Source of the DNA: Candidatus Crickella merdequi | Lineage (GTDB): Bacteria; Bacillota; Clostridia; Peptostreptococcales; Anaerovoracaceae | Reading direction: 5' to 3' | Length of the DNA stretch: 63,911 nucleotides | NCBI GenBank assembly: GCA_018064645.1 | Contig: JAGHUT010000008.1 | Span: forward strand, 1-63,911 | Shown here: piece by piece, positions 53,687-62,790 of the stretch | How positions within the stretch are numbered: the first letter of the stretch is position 1 | How the letters are laid out: each line of letters opens with the position of its first letter | The notes under the pieces: generated by a model | What the model was told of the DNA's origin: nothing | The model's input: only the letters and a program-made list of their open reading frames with translations | The model's database searches: none | Position numbers and translations under genes: made by a program

Positions 53687-54781
53687 CTACTTCTTGATCT
53701 GAGCAGCAACCTCAGCTGCGAAGTCTTCCTGCTTCTTCTCGATTCCCTCGCCTACTTCGAAGCGAACTACCTTTGTAAGCTTAAGATCCTTGCTTACTGA
53801 CTCGATGTACTTAGCAACAGTCTGCTTTCCATCCTCAGCTCTTACATAAACCTGATCCATCAGGCAGATGTCCTTAAGCTCCTTTGAGATTCTTCCCTCA
53901 ACAAGACCGTTGAAGATCTTGTTTGAAGTGATGTTCTCCTTGTCAGCAACTGCCAGTGCAGCAAGCTGAGCCTTACCCTCTTCACTAATGAAGTTAGGGA
54001 GATAGTTGAAGTTGAAGCCCTTGTCAGCTCTCTTCTCAGCGAGAACCTCAACTTCTGCCTCACCCCATACGCCATCTACAGCCTTGTCAAGAAGAGCGTT
54101 TAAGATTGGCTTAGGAAGTGTGAAAGGATCGTTAAGAGCGCTTCCGATTGTGTTAACCTTGATTGACTCCATCTCATCAGCTGAGATCTCATCTCTGCTT
54201 ACGAACTGTGGGTTCATAGCAGCTACCTGCATAGCAATATTTGTTAATGCAGTCTTTACCTCATCTGTAGCCTCACCAGCACCAACAACGATAGTACCGA
54301 TTCTTCCGCCACCGTGAATGTATGAAGCAACTACATCACCTGATGCCTTAGCAATTCTTCTTACTGACATGTTCTCACCGATCTTAGCGATCTTAGCAGT
54401 AAGTGCATCCTGAACTGTGCCCTCTCCAAGGCTCATAGCCTTGAATGCCTCGATATCATCGCTCTCAGCTGTAACAGCAAGCTCAGCGAGATCTGTAACA
54501 AATGTTACGAACTCATCGTTCTTTGATACGAAGTCTGTCTCTGAGTTAACCTCAACGATTGCAGCAGTCTTTCCATCCTCTGAGAAAGCAATCTTTACAA
54601 GACCCTCAGCGGCAATTCTGCCAGCCTTCTTAGCAGCCTTAGCGAGACCTTTTTCCTTAAGGTAGTCTACTGCAGCCTTAATGTCTCCATCAGTCTCAAC
54701 GAGGGCCTTCTTGCAATCCATCATTCCTGAACCTGTAAGCTCACGAAGCTCTTTAACAAGAGCAGCTGTAATATTTGCCAT
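53687..54781 (-). CDS. tsf: Elongation factor Ts (long form)
   Basis: EF-Ts exchanges GDP for GTP on EF-Tu. The 364-aa protein has the N-terminal UBA-like TGSGMMDCKKAL motif near residue 17 and VEVNSETDFVSKN near 76. It is about 60 residues longer than the common form; the extra segment lies at about 210-280, inside the C-terminal core. Its ATG overlaps the rpsB stop by one base. Confidence 0.95.
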   Translation of the reverse strand: MANITAALVKELRELTGSGMMDCKKALVETDGDIKAAVDYLKEKGLAKAAKKAGRIAAEGLVKIAFSEDGKTAAIVEVNSETDFVSKNDEFVTFVTDLAELAVTAESDDIEAFKAMSLGEGTVQDALTAKIAKIGENMSVRRIAKASGDVVASYIHGGGRIGTIVVGAGEATDEVKTALTNIAMQVAAMNPQFVSRDEISADEMESIKVNTIGSALNDPFTLPKPILNALLDKAVDGVWGEAEVEVLAEKRADKGFNFNYLPNFISEEGKAQLAALAVADKENITSNKIFNGLVEGRISKELKDICLMDQVYVRAEDGKQTVAKYIESVSKDLKLTKVVRFEVGEGIEKKQEDFAAEVAAQIKK

Positions 54782-55518
54782 TATTCTGCATCCTCCTCTG
54801 CTTCTACCTGAGCCTCAACAGCGTCCTGGAAGCTCTCACCCTGCTTAGCCTCGATGATAGCATCTGCCATGCAACCTGCGATCAGCTTTACGGCTCTGAT
54901 AGCATCGTCGTTAGCTGGGATTACATAGTCAACATCATCAGGATCACAGTTTGTATCAACAATACCAACGACAGGGATTCCGAGAATCTTTGCCTCCTTG
55001 ATAGCGATCTTCTCCTTCTTAGGGTCAACAACGAAGATTGCTCCAGGCATTCCCTTCATATCCTTGATTCCGCCAAGATACTTCTCAAGCTTCTCTGCCT
55101 CAGCAACGAGCTTAAGAGCTTCCTTCTTAGCATACTTATTGATAGTACCGTCTTCCTGCATTGCTCTGATCTCTGCAAGTCTAGCGATTCTCTTGCTGAT
55201 TGTCTTGTGGTTAGTAAGCATTCCACCGAGCCATCTCTCGTTTACGAAGTACATTCCGCAACGCTCTGCCTCATCCTTGATAGCATTCTGAGCCTGCTTC
55301 TTTGTTCCTACGAAAAGAACTGGAGCTCCGCTCTCACCAACCTGACGAATGAAGTTATATGCATCGTCGATCAGAGTGATTGTCTGCTGAAGGTCGATGA
55401 TATAAATTCCGTTTCTCTCTGTGAAGATGTATGGAGCCATCTTAGGGTTCCATCTTCTTGTCTGGTGTCCGAAATGAACACCTGCTTCGAGAAGCTGTTT
55501 CATTGATACTACTGACAT
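54781..55518 (-). CDS. rpsB: 30S ribosomal protein S2
   Basis: The 245-aa protein has the S2 motifs [19 protein letters not shown] near residue 9, IYIIDLQQT near 38, [12 protein letters not shown] near 90 and [12 protein letters not shown] near 150. It is followed by tsf, the standard bacterial order. The leader before it can form a long hairpin that may allow S2 autoregulation. Confidence 0.98.
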   Translation of the reverse strand: MSVVSMKQLLEAGVHFGHQTRRWNPKMAPYIFTERNGIYIIDLQQTITLIDDAYNFIRQVGESGAPVLFVGTKKQAQNAIKDEAERCGMYFVNERWLGGMLTNHKTISKRIARLAEIRAMQEDGTINKYAKKEALKLVAEAEKLEKYLGGIKDMKGMPGAIFVVDPKKEKIAIKEAKILGIPVVGIVDTNCDPDDVDYVIPANDDAIRAVKLIAGCMADAIIEAKQGESFQDAVEAQVEAEEDAE

Positions 55519-55540
55519 TTCTAATACCTCCGGTTAATTA

Positions 55541-55605
55541 CTTCCACCATGACTTATCGCCTTAAACCTCACATTGAAGGCACCGCGGCATATCATGGTG
55601 TGACA
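55541..55605 (-). promoter_or_regulatory. Candidate structured leader of rpsB
   Basis: On the minus strand CACCATGA (55593-55600) pairs with TCATGGTG (about 55545-55552). Inside, GCCTT and AAGGC form a second hairpin. It lies between promoter and Shine-Dalgarno (CCGGAGGTAT). S2 is known to autoregulate rpsB in several bacteria; whether this fold is that element is an inference. Confidence 0.45.
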
Positions 55606-55669
55606 AGTTATAAAATATTTCGGTCGCGAAAAAAGCGCACAAAAAATCCGTCTTTTTGCGACTTGAGTA

Positions 55670-55698
55670 ATTATATTGAAGAAACGTTGTAATTGCAA
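55670..55698 (-). promoter_or_regulatory. Promoter of rpsB-tsf
   Basis: On the minus strand TTGCAA (55693-55698) and TATAAT (55670-55675) are 17 bases apart. The rest of the 55519-55965 gap is AT-rich with the rpsB leader on one side and the permease leader on the other. Confidence 0.7.
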
Positions 55699-55871
55699 GG
55701 TTTTTTTGGCTTTTTTCCCTGCAAAAAGAAGTTTCCGAACGATGAAAACTCATTCCAGGTCAATCATTCGTTTTTCGAAAGAAAGTACGATGTTTTTACT
55801 CAAAATCTCAATTTTTTGCATCCATAAAATCTATTTTTCATTTGAATTGCTTATGCCTGAAAAATATAATT

Positions 55872-55931
55872 AACAGGTCAAAGGGATTTATCAGAGATTG
55901 AGGAACAGCATCTGCTGTTCTTGTTGACGTT
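55872..55931 (+). promoter_or_regulatory. Possible structured leader of the NCS2 permease
   Basis: AAC/GTCAA (55872-55881) can pair with TTGAC/GTT (55924-55931) around an inner hairpin GAACAGCA/TGCTGTTC (55903-55920). It lacks the conserved core of purine riboswitches (no TATA...ATGG signature), so a different class or no regulation is possible. Confidence 0.3.
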
Positions 55932-55965
55932 AATGGAAGAACTAAACGAAAAAGGAGTCTTACAA

Positions 55966-57312
55966 ATGGAAAAGTTCTTTAAGCTCAACGAGCTTGGCAC
56001 AGACGTAAGGACAGAAGTTATCGCCGGTGCCACAACATTCCTGTCAATGGTTTACATCCTGGCAGTTAACCCATCAATCCTTTCCGCATCAGGAATGGAT
56101 AGTGCTTCAATCTTCACAGCAACTGCTATCTCAGCTGGCTTCGCTACTCTGCTGATGGCATTCCTTGCTAACTACCCTGTTGCTCTCGCTTCAGGAATGG
56201 GACTGAACGCATACTTCGCATTCACAGTTTGCCCAATGGTTGGTACAGACCACCCATGGGAAGTTGCACTCGCAGCTATTCTCGTTGAAGGTATCATTTT
56301 TATCATCCTCTCATTCACTAACTTCAGAGAGGCTCTTGTAAATGATATTCCACAGAACCTTAAGTCCGCTATCTCAGTTGGTATCGGTCTCTTCATCGCA
56401 ATCATCGGACTGAAGAACTCAGGAGCTGTTCAGGTTTCAACAGAGAACGGAATTGCAATGGGCAACCTTGCAGATGCAGCTATCGCACTTTCTCTTATCG
56501 GAGTTCTCATTATTGCATTCATGCACGGCAAGGGAATGAAAGGCGCTATCTTCTATGGAATCCTCATCACATGGATTCTTGGAATGATTGCACAGGCTAT
56601 CGGCTGGTATCAGCCAAATCCAGAAGCTGGAGTATACAGCGTATATCCTACATTCGCAATGTCAGGAGTTAAGCTTGATTACTTCTTCTCATTTGATTTT
56701 GCTTGGATTGGCCAGCACATCTTTGAGTTCATAGTAATTGTATTCTCATTCTTATATGTAGATATTTTCGATACAGTAGGAACTCTCATCGGAGTTGCTG
56801 CAAAGGCTGACCTCCTCGACGAGGAAGGAAAGCTCCCAAGAGCTAAGCAGGCTCTCCTCTGCGATGCTATCGGTACATGCGCAGGTGCCTGCCTTGGTAC
56901 ATCAACAGTTACATCATACGTAGAGTCTTCAGCAGGAGCTGCTGCAGGCGGTAAGACAGGTCTCACATCAGTAACAACAGGAGTTCTCTTCCTTATCTCA
57001 CTGCTGTTCGCACCACTCTTCCTCTCAGTACCAAGCTTCGCTACAACACCAGCTCTCGTATTCGTAGGATACCTGATGATGACACAGATTAAGAACGTTA
57101 AGTTCGAAGATGCTCCAATGAGTGATATCGTTGCTGCATTCCTTGCTATCATCATGATGCCTTTCACATCATCAATCGCTAACGGAATCATGTTCGGTAT
57201 CGTATCATGGATCGTTCTCAGAGTATGTGAGGGTAAGGCTAAGGAAGTTAAGCCTGTAATGTGGATTTCCGGCGTGCTCTTTGCAATGTACATCGCGATT
57301 TCACTGCTGTAA
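55966..57312 (+). CDS. NCS2-family purine permease (AzgA/PbuG-like)
   Basis: The ATG at 55966 has GGAG eight bases upstream, giving 448 aa. AzgA-type motifs are visible: TEVIAGATTFLSMVYILAVN near residue 15, ASGMGLNAYFAF near 83, a long hydrophobic core of about twelve helices, and DTVGTLIGVAAKADLLDEEG near 272. Such carriers import hypoxanthine, guanine or adenine by proton symport. Substrate specificity is inferred only. A terminator follows. Confidence 0.9.
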   Translation: MEKFFKLNELGTDVRTEVIAGATTFLSMVYILAVNPSILSASGMDSASIFTATAISAGFATLLMAFLANYPVALASGMGLNAYFAFTVCPMVGTDHPWEVALAAILVEGIIFIILSFTNFREALVNDIPQNLKSAISVGIGLFIAIIGLKNSGAVQVSTENGIAMGNLADAAIALSLIGVLIIAFMHGKGMKGAIFYGILITWILGMIAQAIGWYQPNPEAGVYSVYPTFAMSGVKLDYFFSFDFAWIGQHIFEFIVIVFSFLYVDIFDTVGTLIGVAAKADLLDEEGKLPRAKQALLCDAIGTCAGACLGTSTVTSYVESSAGAAAGGKTGLTSVTTGVLFLISLLFAPLFLSVPSFATTPALVFVGYLMMTQIKNVKFEDAPMSDIVAAFLAIIMMPFTSSIANGIMFGIVSWIVLRVCEGKAKEVKPVMWISGVLFAMYIAISLL

Positions 57313-57332
57313 AACAGACACAAAAAATAATC

Positions 57333-57358
57333 GAGGTCGCCACACGGCGACCTCTTTT
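57333..57358 (+). terminator. Intrinsic terminator after the permease
   Basis: GAGGTCGCC and GGCGACCTC (57333-57354) pair around ACAC and run into TTTTCT. Confidence 0.88.
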
Positions 57359-57380
57359 CTTATGTCTTTATTCTTACCTG

Positions 57381-57926
57381 CTAAGCCAGAAACTTCTTTG
57401 CTTCTGCAACCAGCGCCCTGATGTTATCTCTCTCAACCATGTCACAGCCATTAGTGAGCCTCTCTTTCATAATGGCCGCCTCACTTGTTGCATCAGGTGT
57501 GCTTCCGGAGATGAGAACCTTCTTCATTACGCTCATAAGCATTCCGTCAAGACCTGTAATCTTTGCAGGATCGTATCTGCCCGAGAGTATATATAATGTA
57601 GGATTCTTGCCCTTGCGGCTGATTTTCTTGTAATTGATATCATATATCTGCTGGTAATTACCAACCGACTCTCTGGCAACACCAACGCCAAAGACAATCA
57701 TTTTATCAAGAAGCTCTCTGACAAGTCTCTTCTGGAAGTTATCGAAATCAACAATTCCACTTCCCCTGATCCAGCCACCATAGATAATCAGGTCATAATC
57801 ATAAAGGGTAATGTTCTTTGACTCTTCATATGTAACTGCTTCGCAGCTAAGTTCCTCTGCAATCCACTCTGCATACTGCTTTGTGCTGCCTCTCTTTGAA
57901 CTGTAAATTACTATTGCTTTCTTCAT
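57381..57926 (-). CDS. Flavodoxin-domain protein
   Basis: The 181-aa protein opens with an FMN-phosphate loop (YSSKRGSTKQYAE near residue 8) and a flavodoxin-like DYDLIIYGGWIRGSG near 43. Relatives are grouped as Flavodoxin_5/protoporphyrinogen oxidase-like. The C-terminal part is longer than in classical flavodoxins. It has a diverged paralogue at 62791-63378. It starts 12 bases after the dnaE stop. Function unknown. Confidence 0.82.
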   Translation of the reverse strand: MKKAIVIYSSKRGSTKQYAEWIAEELSCEAVTYEESKNITLYDYDLIIYGGWIRGSGIVDFDNFQKRLVRELLDKMIVFGVGVARESVGNYQQIYDINYKKISRKGKNPTLYILSGRYDPAKITGLDGMLMSVMKKVLISGSTPDATSEAAIMKERLTNGCDMVERDNIRALVAEAKKFLA

Positions 57927-57938
57927 ATCTTTTCCTAA

Positions 57939-60900
57939 TTATGCTTTGACATTCTCTCTTCCAAGCAGATTCTCAAGACGGCTTCTAAGCTCATCAGTCA
58001 TTTCAACTCGATGAGCTGAATCAACTCTAAGCATCTTGCCGCTAGGAAGATATACTAGAACTTCTCTCTGTCCAGGGTATAGCGAAAGTATATCTGTAAT
58101 GTGATAAAGCACTCCCCTGCCATCGCCGTGCTCTGACTCAACGGCAGGAGTAACTCTCAGCTTGACATAGTCCTGCTGTGATTCATTGCTCTGCTCTACT
58201 GCCTTCTGTTGCGGAATGGTCTGCTGTCTCTGGTATCGCTGTCTATCGCGAGAAGCAACAAGCTCAGCAATCTTCTCAACTTCAGTTACTGTTTCGATGA
58301 GAATCTCTGGTTCGCTTTCGTCTTTATTACTTACACGACCTCTAATGGCAACAATTGCATCGTTCTTAATGATATGGCGACTCTTTTCATAAGTCTTAGG
58401 AAAAGCAATTGCACTGATGATTCCGTCAAAATCTTCAATCTGGAGCCTTGCCATTTCCTGCGCCTTCTTTGTAATCATCGTCTTGACGCCTGTAATCATT
58501 CCAGCCATAAGAACAGAGTCTCCATCCCTGAACTTCTGGTTTGAAACATAGAACTTATCGGCATCATCATCAAGCTCGAACTCGCTGTCCGGCATAAGAT
58601 CATGTGTTGTCGCCGTTACATGCCTGCTGATAAGGTCTCTGTACTCATCCAGCGGATGGCCTGTCAGATACACACCAAGCATCTCCTTCTCAAGAGCCAG
58701 AAGCTGCTCGCTGCCGAAATTAGCGACTTTAGGAAGCTCCGGTGTAGCCTGAACCTCTGCAAGAGCCTCCTCCATATCGTCCATCTGGAAGAATGACAGC
58801 TGATTACTGCCGACCTTACGAGCCTGCTTCTGCGCATTCTGCACAGCTTCATCGCAGGCAGCAAGCTGAGCTGCTCTGTTAGGATTAAGATCATCAAAAG
58901 CGCCCGCCTTGATAAGTGACTCTATGGCTTTCCTGTTAAGCTCCTTCGGATTAATTGAATTGATAAGCTCAAACATGTCTCCAGGAATACCATTAGACTC
59001 TCTTGCTTCGATAATTGAATCTACTATTCCTGTGCCGACATTCTTAACGCAGAGTAGTCCGAATCTTATCTTTCCATCTTCTACGGTAAAATTCCTTCCG
59101 CTCTTAATTACTGATGGCGGAAGTGTCTCTATGCCCATTTCGCGGCAGTTGCGAACGTATTCTGCTGTGTGCTTTGCGTCGCCTGACATACTTGTCATAA
59201 GCGCAGCCATAAATTCAACAGGATAATATCTCTTGAGATATCCTGTCTCATAAGACACAACAGCATATGCCGCAGCATGGGATTTGTTGAATGCATACTG
59301 CGCGAAGCTTACCATATCTTCAAAAATAGCTTCTGCAGCCTCCTTCGGGATACCGTTTGCTACGCAGCCAGCAATCTCAACAGATCCATCGTCAGCCTTT
59401 TTTCCATTGATGAAGTATTCCTTCTCCTCAAGCATAACAGCCATCTTCTTCTTGGACATAGCACGACGAACCAGATCTGATCTACCGTAGGAATAACCGC
59501 CAAGATCTCTTACAATCTGCATAACCTGCTCCTGATATACAAGGCAGCCATAGGTTACACCCAGAATCGGTTCAAGATGCGGATCGATGTATTTAACATT
59601 ATCGGGATGCTTCTTGTTATCAATATATTTAGGAATAGAATCCATAGGACCTGGTCTGTAAAGTGAGATTCCCGCTACAACATCCTCAAAGCAGCTTGGC
59701 TTAAGCTCCTTCATGAATTGTGTCATTCCCACACTCTCAAGCTGGAATACACCCTGTGTATTACCCTCTGAAATCATCTGATATACACCCGGATCGTCAT
59801 ATCCCATCTCACTGAAGTTGATCTTCACGCCGTGGTTCTTCTCGATGAGTCTAAGCGCATCTCTGATAACTGTCAGGTTACGAAGGCCAAGGAAGTCCAT
59901 CTTAAGGAGTCCAAGCTCTTCGATTGTAGTCATGTTAAATTGAGTAGCCAGTCCCTTGTCCGATGAATATAAAGGTACATACTCATCGAGAGGCAGCTTG
60001 CTGATTACGACACCTGCCGCATGAGTTGAAGCATGTCTAGGCATACCCTCGACAGCCATAGACATGTCGAGAACGCTTTTGACAAGTGGTTCATTCTCGT
60101 AGCGTGACTTAAGCTCCGGATTAATCTCAAGAGCCTTGGCAATTGTAATTCCAAGTTCATTAGGAATAGCTTTGGCAATCTCATCGCCTTCTGCATATGT
60201 GGCGTTAAGAGCTCTGGCGACATCTCTGACGGCAGCTTTGGCTTTGAGTGTTCCAAAGGTAATAATCTGAGATACCTTGTCTTTGCCGTACTTCTTTACA
60301 ACGTAATCGATAACCTCCTGACGTCTCTCAATGCAGAAGTCAATATCGATATCAGGCATGCTGACTCTTTCTGGATTTAGAAACCTCTCAAAAATCAGAC
60401 TATATTTAATAGGATCGATTTCTGTTATATCTAAGCTGTACGCAACTATGCTTCCTGCCGCCGAGCCTCTTCCAGGGCCAACGGCTATGCCGTTGCTTTT
60501 TGCATAATGAATGAAATCCCACACGATAAGGAAGTACTCAACATAGCCCATTCCTTCGATTACGCCAAGCTCCATTTCAAGTCTCTTGCGATAGTCGTTA
60601 TCCTCATCAAGAGCCTCTTTGCCGTATCTCCTTGCGAGACCTTCATAGCAGAGCTGCCTTAGATACTCCTTGCAGGAAAGACCTTCAGGCGGAATGAACT
60701 CCGGCAGGTGATAATCACCGAAGGTAAATTCCACATTGCAGCGGTCAGCGATAACCTGAGTCATATCGCAAGCTTCAGGCATATCTGCAAAAAGCTCACG
60801 CATCTCCTCTTCACTCTTCAGATAGAACTCCTCATTCTCGAAACGCATTCTCTTCTCGTCATCTACATTTGTTGCAGTCTGAATGCAGAGGAGAATATCA

Positions 60901-61550
60901 TGGGCCTTCGCGTCGCTTCTCTTTGTGTAGTGAGAATCGTTGGTTGCAACAAGAGGAATTCCCAGATCTGCAGAAAGCTTGCGCAAACCTTCTATTACAG
61001 GCTTGTCCTCCTGAAGGTGATGGTTCTGTATCTCGAGGAAGAAGTTATCTTCTCCAAAAGTATCTCTTAACTCTATCGCTTCTCTTCTGGCTGCATCGTA
61101 GTTTCCGTATATGAGCTCACGCTGGATATTACCGGCAAGACAACCGGAGAGACATATAAGTCCCTCGCTGTATTCTCTGAGAACGCTCTTATCAATTCTT
61201 GGTTTGAAGTAGAAGCCTTCCGTGAATCCCTTGGAAACGATCTTTGACAGATTCTTGTACCCTGTCTGATTCTCGGCCAGAAGGATAAGGTGCCCCATCC
61301 TTCTATCCTTGTCAGTCTCCTTGTCATGCATTGTTCTTGCAGCCGTATAAACCTCACAGCCGATGATAGGTTTAATTCCAGCTTTCTTGCAGGCCTTGTA
61401 GAAATCAACCACTCCAAACATGGCCCCGTGATCTGTAATTGCAAGGGACTCCATTCCAAGCTCCTTTGCATATTCAGGCAGCTTGGATATTCTCGACATT
61501 CCATCGAGAAGACTATATTCTGTATGTACGTGTAAATGTGTAAAACTCAT
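57939..61550 (-). CDS. dnaE: DNA polymerase III alpha subunit (DnaE)
   Basis: The 1203-aa replicative-type polymerase has an N-terminal PHP domain (HLHVHTEYSLLDG at residues 5-17), the catalytic aspartates in PDIDIDF near 400, the family motif GPGRGSAAGS near 360, a tandem HhH region near 850-890 (NPKELNRKAIESLIKAGAFD) and a C-terminal OB-fold (VLMAGMITGVKTMITKKAQ near 1030). PolC, the other Gram-positive polymerase, is not in the window. Confidence 0.97.
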   Translation of the reverse strand: MSFTHLHVHTEYSLLDGMSRISKLPEYAKELGMESLAITDHGAMFGVVDFYKACKKAGIKPIIGCEVYTAARTMHDKETDKDRRMGHLILLAENQTGYKNLSKIVSKGFTEGFYFKPRIDKSVLREYSEGLICLSGCLAGNIQRELIYGNYDAARREAIELRDTFGEDNFFLEIQNHHLQEDKPVIEGLRKLSADLGIPLVATNDSHYTKRSDAKAHDILLCIQTATNVDDEKRMRFENEEFYLKSEEEMRELFADMPEACDMTQVIADRCNVEFTFGDYHLPEFIPPEGLSCKEYLRQLCYEGLARRYGKEALDEDNDYRKRLEMELGVIEGMGYVEYFLIVWDFIHYAKSNGIAVGPGRGSAAGSIVAYSLDITEIDPIKYSLIFERFLNPERVSMPDIDIDFCIERRQEVIDYVVKKYGKDKVSQIITFGTLKAKAAVRDVARALNATYAEGDEIAKAIPNELGITIAKALEINPELKSRYENEPLVKSVLDMSMAVEGMPRHASTHAAGVVISKLPLDEYVPLYSSDKGLATQFNMTTIEELGLLKMDFLGLRNLTVIRDALRLIEKNHGVKINFSEMGYDDPGVYQMISEGNTQGVFQLESVGMTQFMKELKPSCFEDVVAGISLYRPGPMDSIPKYIDNKKHPDNVKYIDPHLEPILGVTYGCLVYQEQVMQIVRDLGGYSYGRSDLVRRAMSKKKMAVMLEEKEYFINGKKADDGSVEIAGCVANGIPKEAAEAIFEDMVSFAQYAFNKSHAAAYAVVSYETGYLKRYYPVEFMAALMTSMSGDAKHTAEYVRNCREMGIETLPPSVIKSGRNFTVEDGKIRFGLLCVKNVGTGIVDSIIEARESNGIPGDMFELINSINPKELNRKAIESLIKAGAFDDLNPNRAAQLAACDEAVQNAQKQARKVGSNQLSFFQMDDMEEALAEVQATPELPKVANFGSEQLLALEKEMLGVYLTGHPLDEYRDLISRHVTATTHDLMPDSEFELDDDADKFYVSNQKFRDGDSVLMAGMITGVKTMITKKAQEMARLQIEDFDGIISAIAFPKTYEKSRHIIKNDAIVAIRGRVSNKDESEPEILIETVTEVEKIAELVASRDRQRYQRQQTIPQQKAVEQSNESQQDYVKLRVTPAVESEHGDGRGVLYHITDILSLYPGQREVLVYLPSGKMLRVDSAHRVEMTDELRSRLENLLGRENVKA

Positions 61551-61651
61551 GGGTCGATTATATCATATTACGCCACAACGAACTGTACATTATTCAGTAA
61601 AATAAGATATCATTGTGTTGACAAATTCTTCACAAAAAAAACATATTTCAC

Positions 61652-61680
61652 TTGACTACGCCCCCTTGTTTGAATAAAAT
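61652..61680 (+). promoter_or_regulatory. Promoter of the TauE/SafE-like permease
   Basis: TTGACT (61652-61657) and TAAAAT (61675-61680) have a 17-base spacer. Initiation would be near 61687, at the beginning of the structured leader. Confidence 0.65.
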
Positions 61681-61685
61681 TATTT

Positions 61686-61735
61686 TGTCTTAATGCGGAA
61701 CTTCGTATCGGGGATGAAGTTTCGAAACACGGACA
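61686..61735 (+). promoter_or_regulatory. Candidate structured leader of the permease gene
   Basis: GGAACTTC (61697-61704) pairs with GAAGTTTC (61716-61723) with one G-U pair around an 11-base loop containing CGGGG. An outer TGTC (61686-61689) can pair with GACA (61732-61735). No known riboswitch core is recognised. Confidence 0.35.
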
Positions 61736-61776
61736 ATTTGTAAACATCTTTTAATAGTTTTTATGGAGGTTATTTT

Positions 61777-62679
61777 ATGGCAATGTACGTTTTAAAGGGC
61801 CTTTGCGTTGTAGGTCTTATTCTTAACGTTGTACTTGTAGTTTCACAGTGCAAGAAGAACCTGCAGACAGAGGAAGGTCAGGCAGCTTGGGCATTCGGAA
61901 AGAAGCACGTTGTTTACAACACAATCGTTGGAATTCTTGCTAACTTCTTCGATACACTCGGTATCGGTTCATACGCGCCTACATCAGCAGCTTTCAAGTT
62001 TGGTAAGTCTGTTGAAGATATCAACATCCCTGGTACACTGAATGTTGGAGATACATTCCCTGTACTTATGGAGGCATTCCTCTTCTTCGGATTCGTTGAT
62101 ATCGACATCGTTACACTCGCACTCATGCTCATCGCAGCTGTAGCTGGAGCTTTCCTTGGTGCTGGATTCGTAACAAAGCTCGACGTTCAGGGAGTTAGAC
62201 TTGCAATGTTCATCGGACTTGCTCTTCTCGGTATCATTATGCTTTGCAGACAGCTTGGTGTTGGTCCTTTCGGAATCACAGGAGAGGCTCTCAAGCTCAC
62301 AGGCGTTAAGCTCATCATCGGAGTAGTTATGAACTTCATCCTTGGTGCTCTCATGTGCATCGGTGTTGGACTCTACGCTCCATGTATCGCTCTCGTATCA
62401 GTACTCGGAATGAACGTTGGTGCTGCATTCCCTATCATGATGGGTTCATGCGCATTCCTCATGGCATTCGGTAATGGTCCTAAGTTCGTTAAGGAGAACA
62501 GATTCGACATGGTTGCTTCACTCACACAGATGTTTGGTGGAGCTATTGGAGTACTTATCGCTTACTACCTCGTTAAGTCACTTCCACTCACAACACTTCT
62601 CTACATCGTAATCCGCGTAGTAGAGATCACAGCTATCATGTTCCTTATGGATTACCTCAAGGGCAAGAAGGCTGCATAG
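61777..62679 (+). CDS. TauE/SafE-like membrane permease
   Basis: The 300-aa protein has about eight transmembrane helices arranged in two similar halves, each with a Gly-rich re-entrant-like segment (ILANFFDTLGIGSYAP near residue 48 and ILGALMCIGVGLYAP near 188). This fits the TSUP/TauE-SafE family that exports sulfite or other organic anions. Substrate unknown. A GGAGG Shine-Dalgarno precedes the ATG, and codon use looks typical of well expressed genes. Confidence 0.75.
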   Translation: MAMYVLKGLCVVGLILNVVLVVSQCKKNLQTEEGQAAWAFGKKHVVYNTIVGILANFFDTLGIGSYAPTSAAFKFGKSVEDINIPGTLNVGDTFPVLMEAFLFFGFVDIDIVTLALMLIAAVAGAFLGAGFVTKLDVQGVRLAMFIGLALLGIIMLCRQLGVGPFGITGEALKLTGVKLIIGVVMNFILGALMCIGVGLYAPCIALVSVLGMNVGAAFPIMMGSCAFLMAFGNGPKFVKENRFDMVASLTQMFGGAIGVLIAYYLVKSLPLTTLLYIVIRVVEITAIMFLMDYLKGKKAA

Positions 62680-62717
62680 TCAGTTCAACTGAAAGAGACA
62701 TATTACAAATAAATCTG

Positions 62718-62746
62718 GCGGAGGCTTATGCCTCCGCTTTGTTTTT
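62718..62746 (+). terminator. Intrinsic terminator after the permease
   Basis: GCGGAGGC (62718-62725) and GCCTCCGC (62730-62737) form an 8-bp stem, followed by TTTGTTTTT. Confidence 0.9.
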
Positions 62747-62757
62747 CCCATAACAAA

Positions 62758-62777
62758 AGAACCTCTTGCGAGGTTCT
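62758..62777 (-). terminator. Hairpin terminator after the flavodoxin-like gene
   Basis: AGAACCTC and GAGGTTCT around TTGC; the minus strand reads into TTTTGTTA. It closes the gene ending at 62791. Confidence 0.75.
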
Positions 62778-62790
62778 ATAAATATATTTC

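Noticed and set aside
55562-55753. A 63-aa minus-strand protein before rpsB
   Set aside because: It covers the rpsB promoter and leader, lacks a ribosome site and has atypical composition.
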